A stretch of 6,618 bases of DNA. Origin: Bacillota bacterium (GTDB lineage: Bacteria; Bacillota; Bacilli; Bacillales; Cytobacillaceae). The notes under the pieces were generated by a model. That model ran no database searches, was not told the origin of the DNA, and saw nothing but the letters and a program-made list of their open reading frames with translations. Each line of letters begins with the position of its first letter. Within the stretch, counting starts at the first letter, position 1. Below, in pieces: positions 5,644 through 6,618 of the stretch. The stretch covers positions 1-6,618 of the forward strand of contig JAEWIG010000361.1 of NCBI GenBank assembly GCA_023387295.1, given 5' to 3'. A program made the position numbers and the translations under genes.

Positions 5644-6618
5644 TTATTCGAACATTAATTTTATCTCCACAACTTCAGATCTAGTTCCTATTCTAAAGGG
5701 AAGTCCCCAGAAACCGAATCCTGAAGTAACAATGGAATGTAAGTCTTCTTTTTTCAAATAACCCCAATCGTTTTCATAGATCATGCTAGTAATGAAATTA
5801 GCTGGTGCTAGCTGTCCACCGTGAGTATGACCAGACAATAAAAGATCAACCCCATTCTCACTTGCTTCCGTTAAAGCATCTGGTTGATGATCAAGCATAA
5901 TGATTGGCTTTTCATTGTCTAAAGGAGCAACAATTTCTTCTATACTTTTTCGATATATATCTGTTAAATCGTTTCTTCCAACAATATAGAAGCTATTATC
6001 AATGCTAACTGCTTCATCAGCGAGCATCGTAATTCCTACCTTTTCCATTTCGACAAAAAGCTTTGCTAGATCATTCCCATAGTAATCATGATTTCCAGAT
6101 GTAGCATAGACTCCAAGTGGTGCTTTTATTTTCTTCATCGTTTCTCCAACATTTCCCTTCAAATAAGGGCCGATATGATCATCAATAATATCGCCAGGCA
6201 GAAGAATTAAATCTGGTTGTCTTTCTTCGATTATTTGAACAAACTTCTCTAGATGGTTTTTTCCTACCATTTTCCCAATGTGAAAATCGGATGCCATAAT
6301 GACGGAAAGTTCCTTTTGCTCTAACTGCTGATCGATTGAAACTTCATATGTGCGAATAACAGGATTCCAAGCATTATAGGACCCCAAGATGAACACACAG
6401 AGGAAAAAGCCAATGATTGACCAGCCAATCATCTTTAGCCATCTCTTTTTAGAAACATAATAGATAAGATTCGCAATTGGGAAAATAATTAATCCGTATC
6501 CAATAATTAAAAGCCATACTCCACTAACAAGGGCAAGAATCTTTGACGATACAAATCTATCAAAAAAAACAAGGACCGATAAAAAAACAATAAAGGCAAT
6601 ATAAGACTTCTTATAACG
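5644..6618 (-). CDS. Membrane-anchored calcineurin-like metallophosphoesterase, 5' end beyond window
   Basis: The frame is open from the stop at 5644 through the right edge, giving at least 324 codons. ATG 6432 is only an internal Met, since 62 sense codons precede it without a stop and encode membrane helices. Visible topology is a helix near YIAFIVFLSVLVFF, one near ILALVSGVWLLIIGYGLIIF, a third just after Met 6432 (WSIIGFFLCVFILG), then a phosphoesterase domain. Counting from Met 6432, metal-binding motifs are D49-F-H51, GDIID (80-84), GNHD (113-116), H182 and GHTH (201-204), a complete dimetal site. It resembles the YkuE/YkoQ group of Bacillus phosphoesterases (lipid or cell-envelope phosphate esters in some relatives), but the substrate is not determined. 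The active domain could face either side; I cannot decide topology without the missing N-terminus. Confidence 0.88.
   Translation of the reverse strand, partial: RYKKSYIAFIVFLSVLVFFDRFVSSKILALVSGVWLLIIGYGLIIFPIANLIYYVSKKRWLKMIGWSIIGFFLCVFILGSYNAWNPVIRTYEVSIDQQLEQKELSVIMASDFHIGKMVGKNHLEKFVQIIEERQPDLILLPGDIIDDHIGPYLKGNVGETMKKIKAPLGVYATSGNHDYYGNDLAKLFVEMEKVGITMLADEAVSIDNSFYIVGRNDLTDIYRKSIEEIVAPLDNEKPIIMLDHQPDALTEASENGVDLLLSGHTHGGQLAPANFITSMIYENDWGYLKKEDLHSIVTSGFGFWGLPFRIGTRSEVVEIKLMFE

Overview
The window looks like a chromosomal segment from a low-GC Gram-positive of the Bacillaceae/Planococcaceae type. The reasons are the AT-rich sequence, strong GGAGG-like ribosome binding sites, a short Gram-positive lipoprotein signal, and protein sequences that read like Bacillus or Lysinibacillus relatives. 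The genus cannot be fixed from the sequence alone.

Positions 1-3906, minus strand, carry one tightly packed deoxynucleotide operon, transcribed right to left: nrdH (glutaredoxin-like redoxin), nrdI (flavodoxin-like activator), nrdE (class Ib ribonucleotide reductase catalytic subunit), nrdF (radical subunit), then dut (dUTPase, cut by the left edge). The first four genes overlap at every junction (ATGA, ATGA and a 13-base overlap) and dut follows 11 bases after nrdF. Together they make dNTPs by a cobalamin-independent route and keep dUTP out of DNA.

Positions 3907-4349 hold the operon's long leader. From 5' to 3' on the transcript it has a good NrdR-box match at the presumed promoter, a complete cobalamin (B12) riboswitch aptamer, a mutually exclusive antiterminator/hairpin region, a strong intrinsic terminator, and a second large imperfect hairpin that may be an inserted repeat. 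The leader implies that the B12-independent reductase is switched off when cobalamin is plentiful. This predicts a B12-dependent class II reductase (NrdJ) elsewhere in the genome. This is the most interesting logic in the window.

Positions 4501-5470, plus strand, carry a divergent gene for a secreted lipoprotein with a gluzincin-type HELTH zinc protease motif (peptidase MA-like). Its true start is ATG 4565, because the longer reading frame begins inside a TATAAT -10 box.

Positions 5471-5643 are a convergent intergenic region with an 18-bp perfect palindrome, probably a bidirectional terminator. Positions 5644-6618, minus strand, carry a membrane-anchored metallophosphoesterase whose reading frame runs without a stop through the right edge, so its N-terminus lies outside the window.
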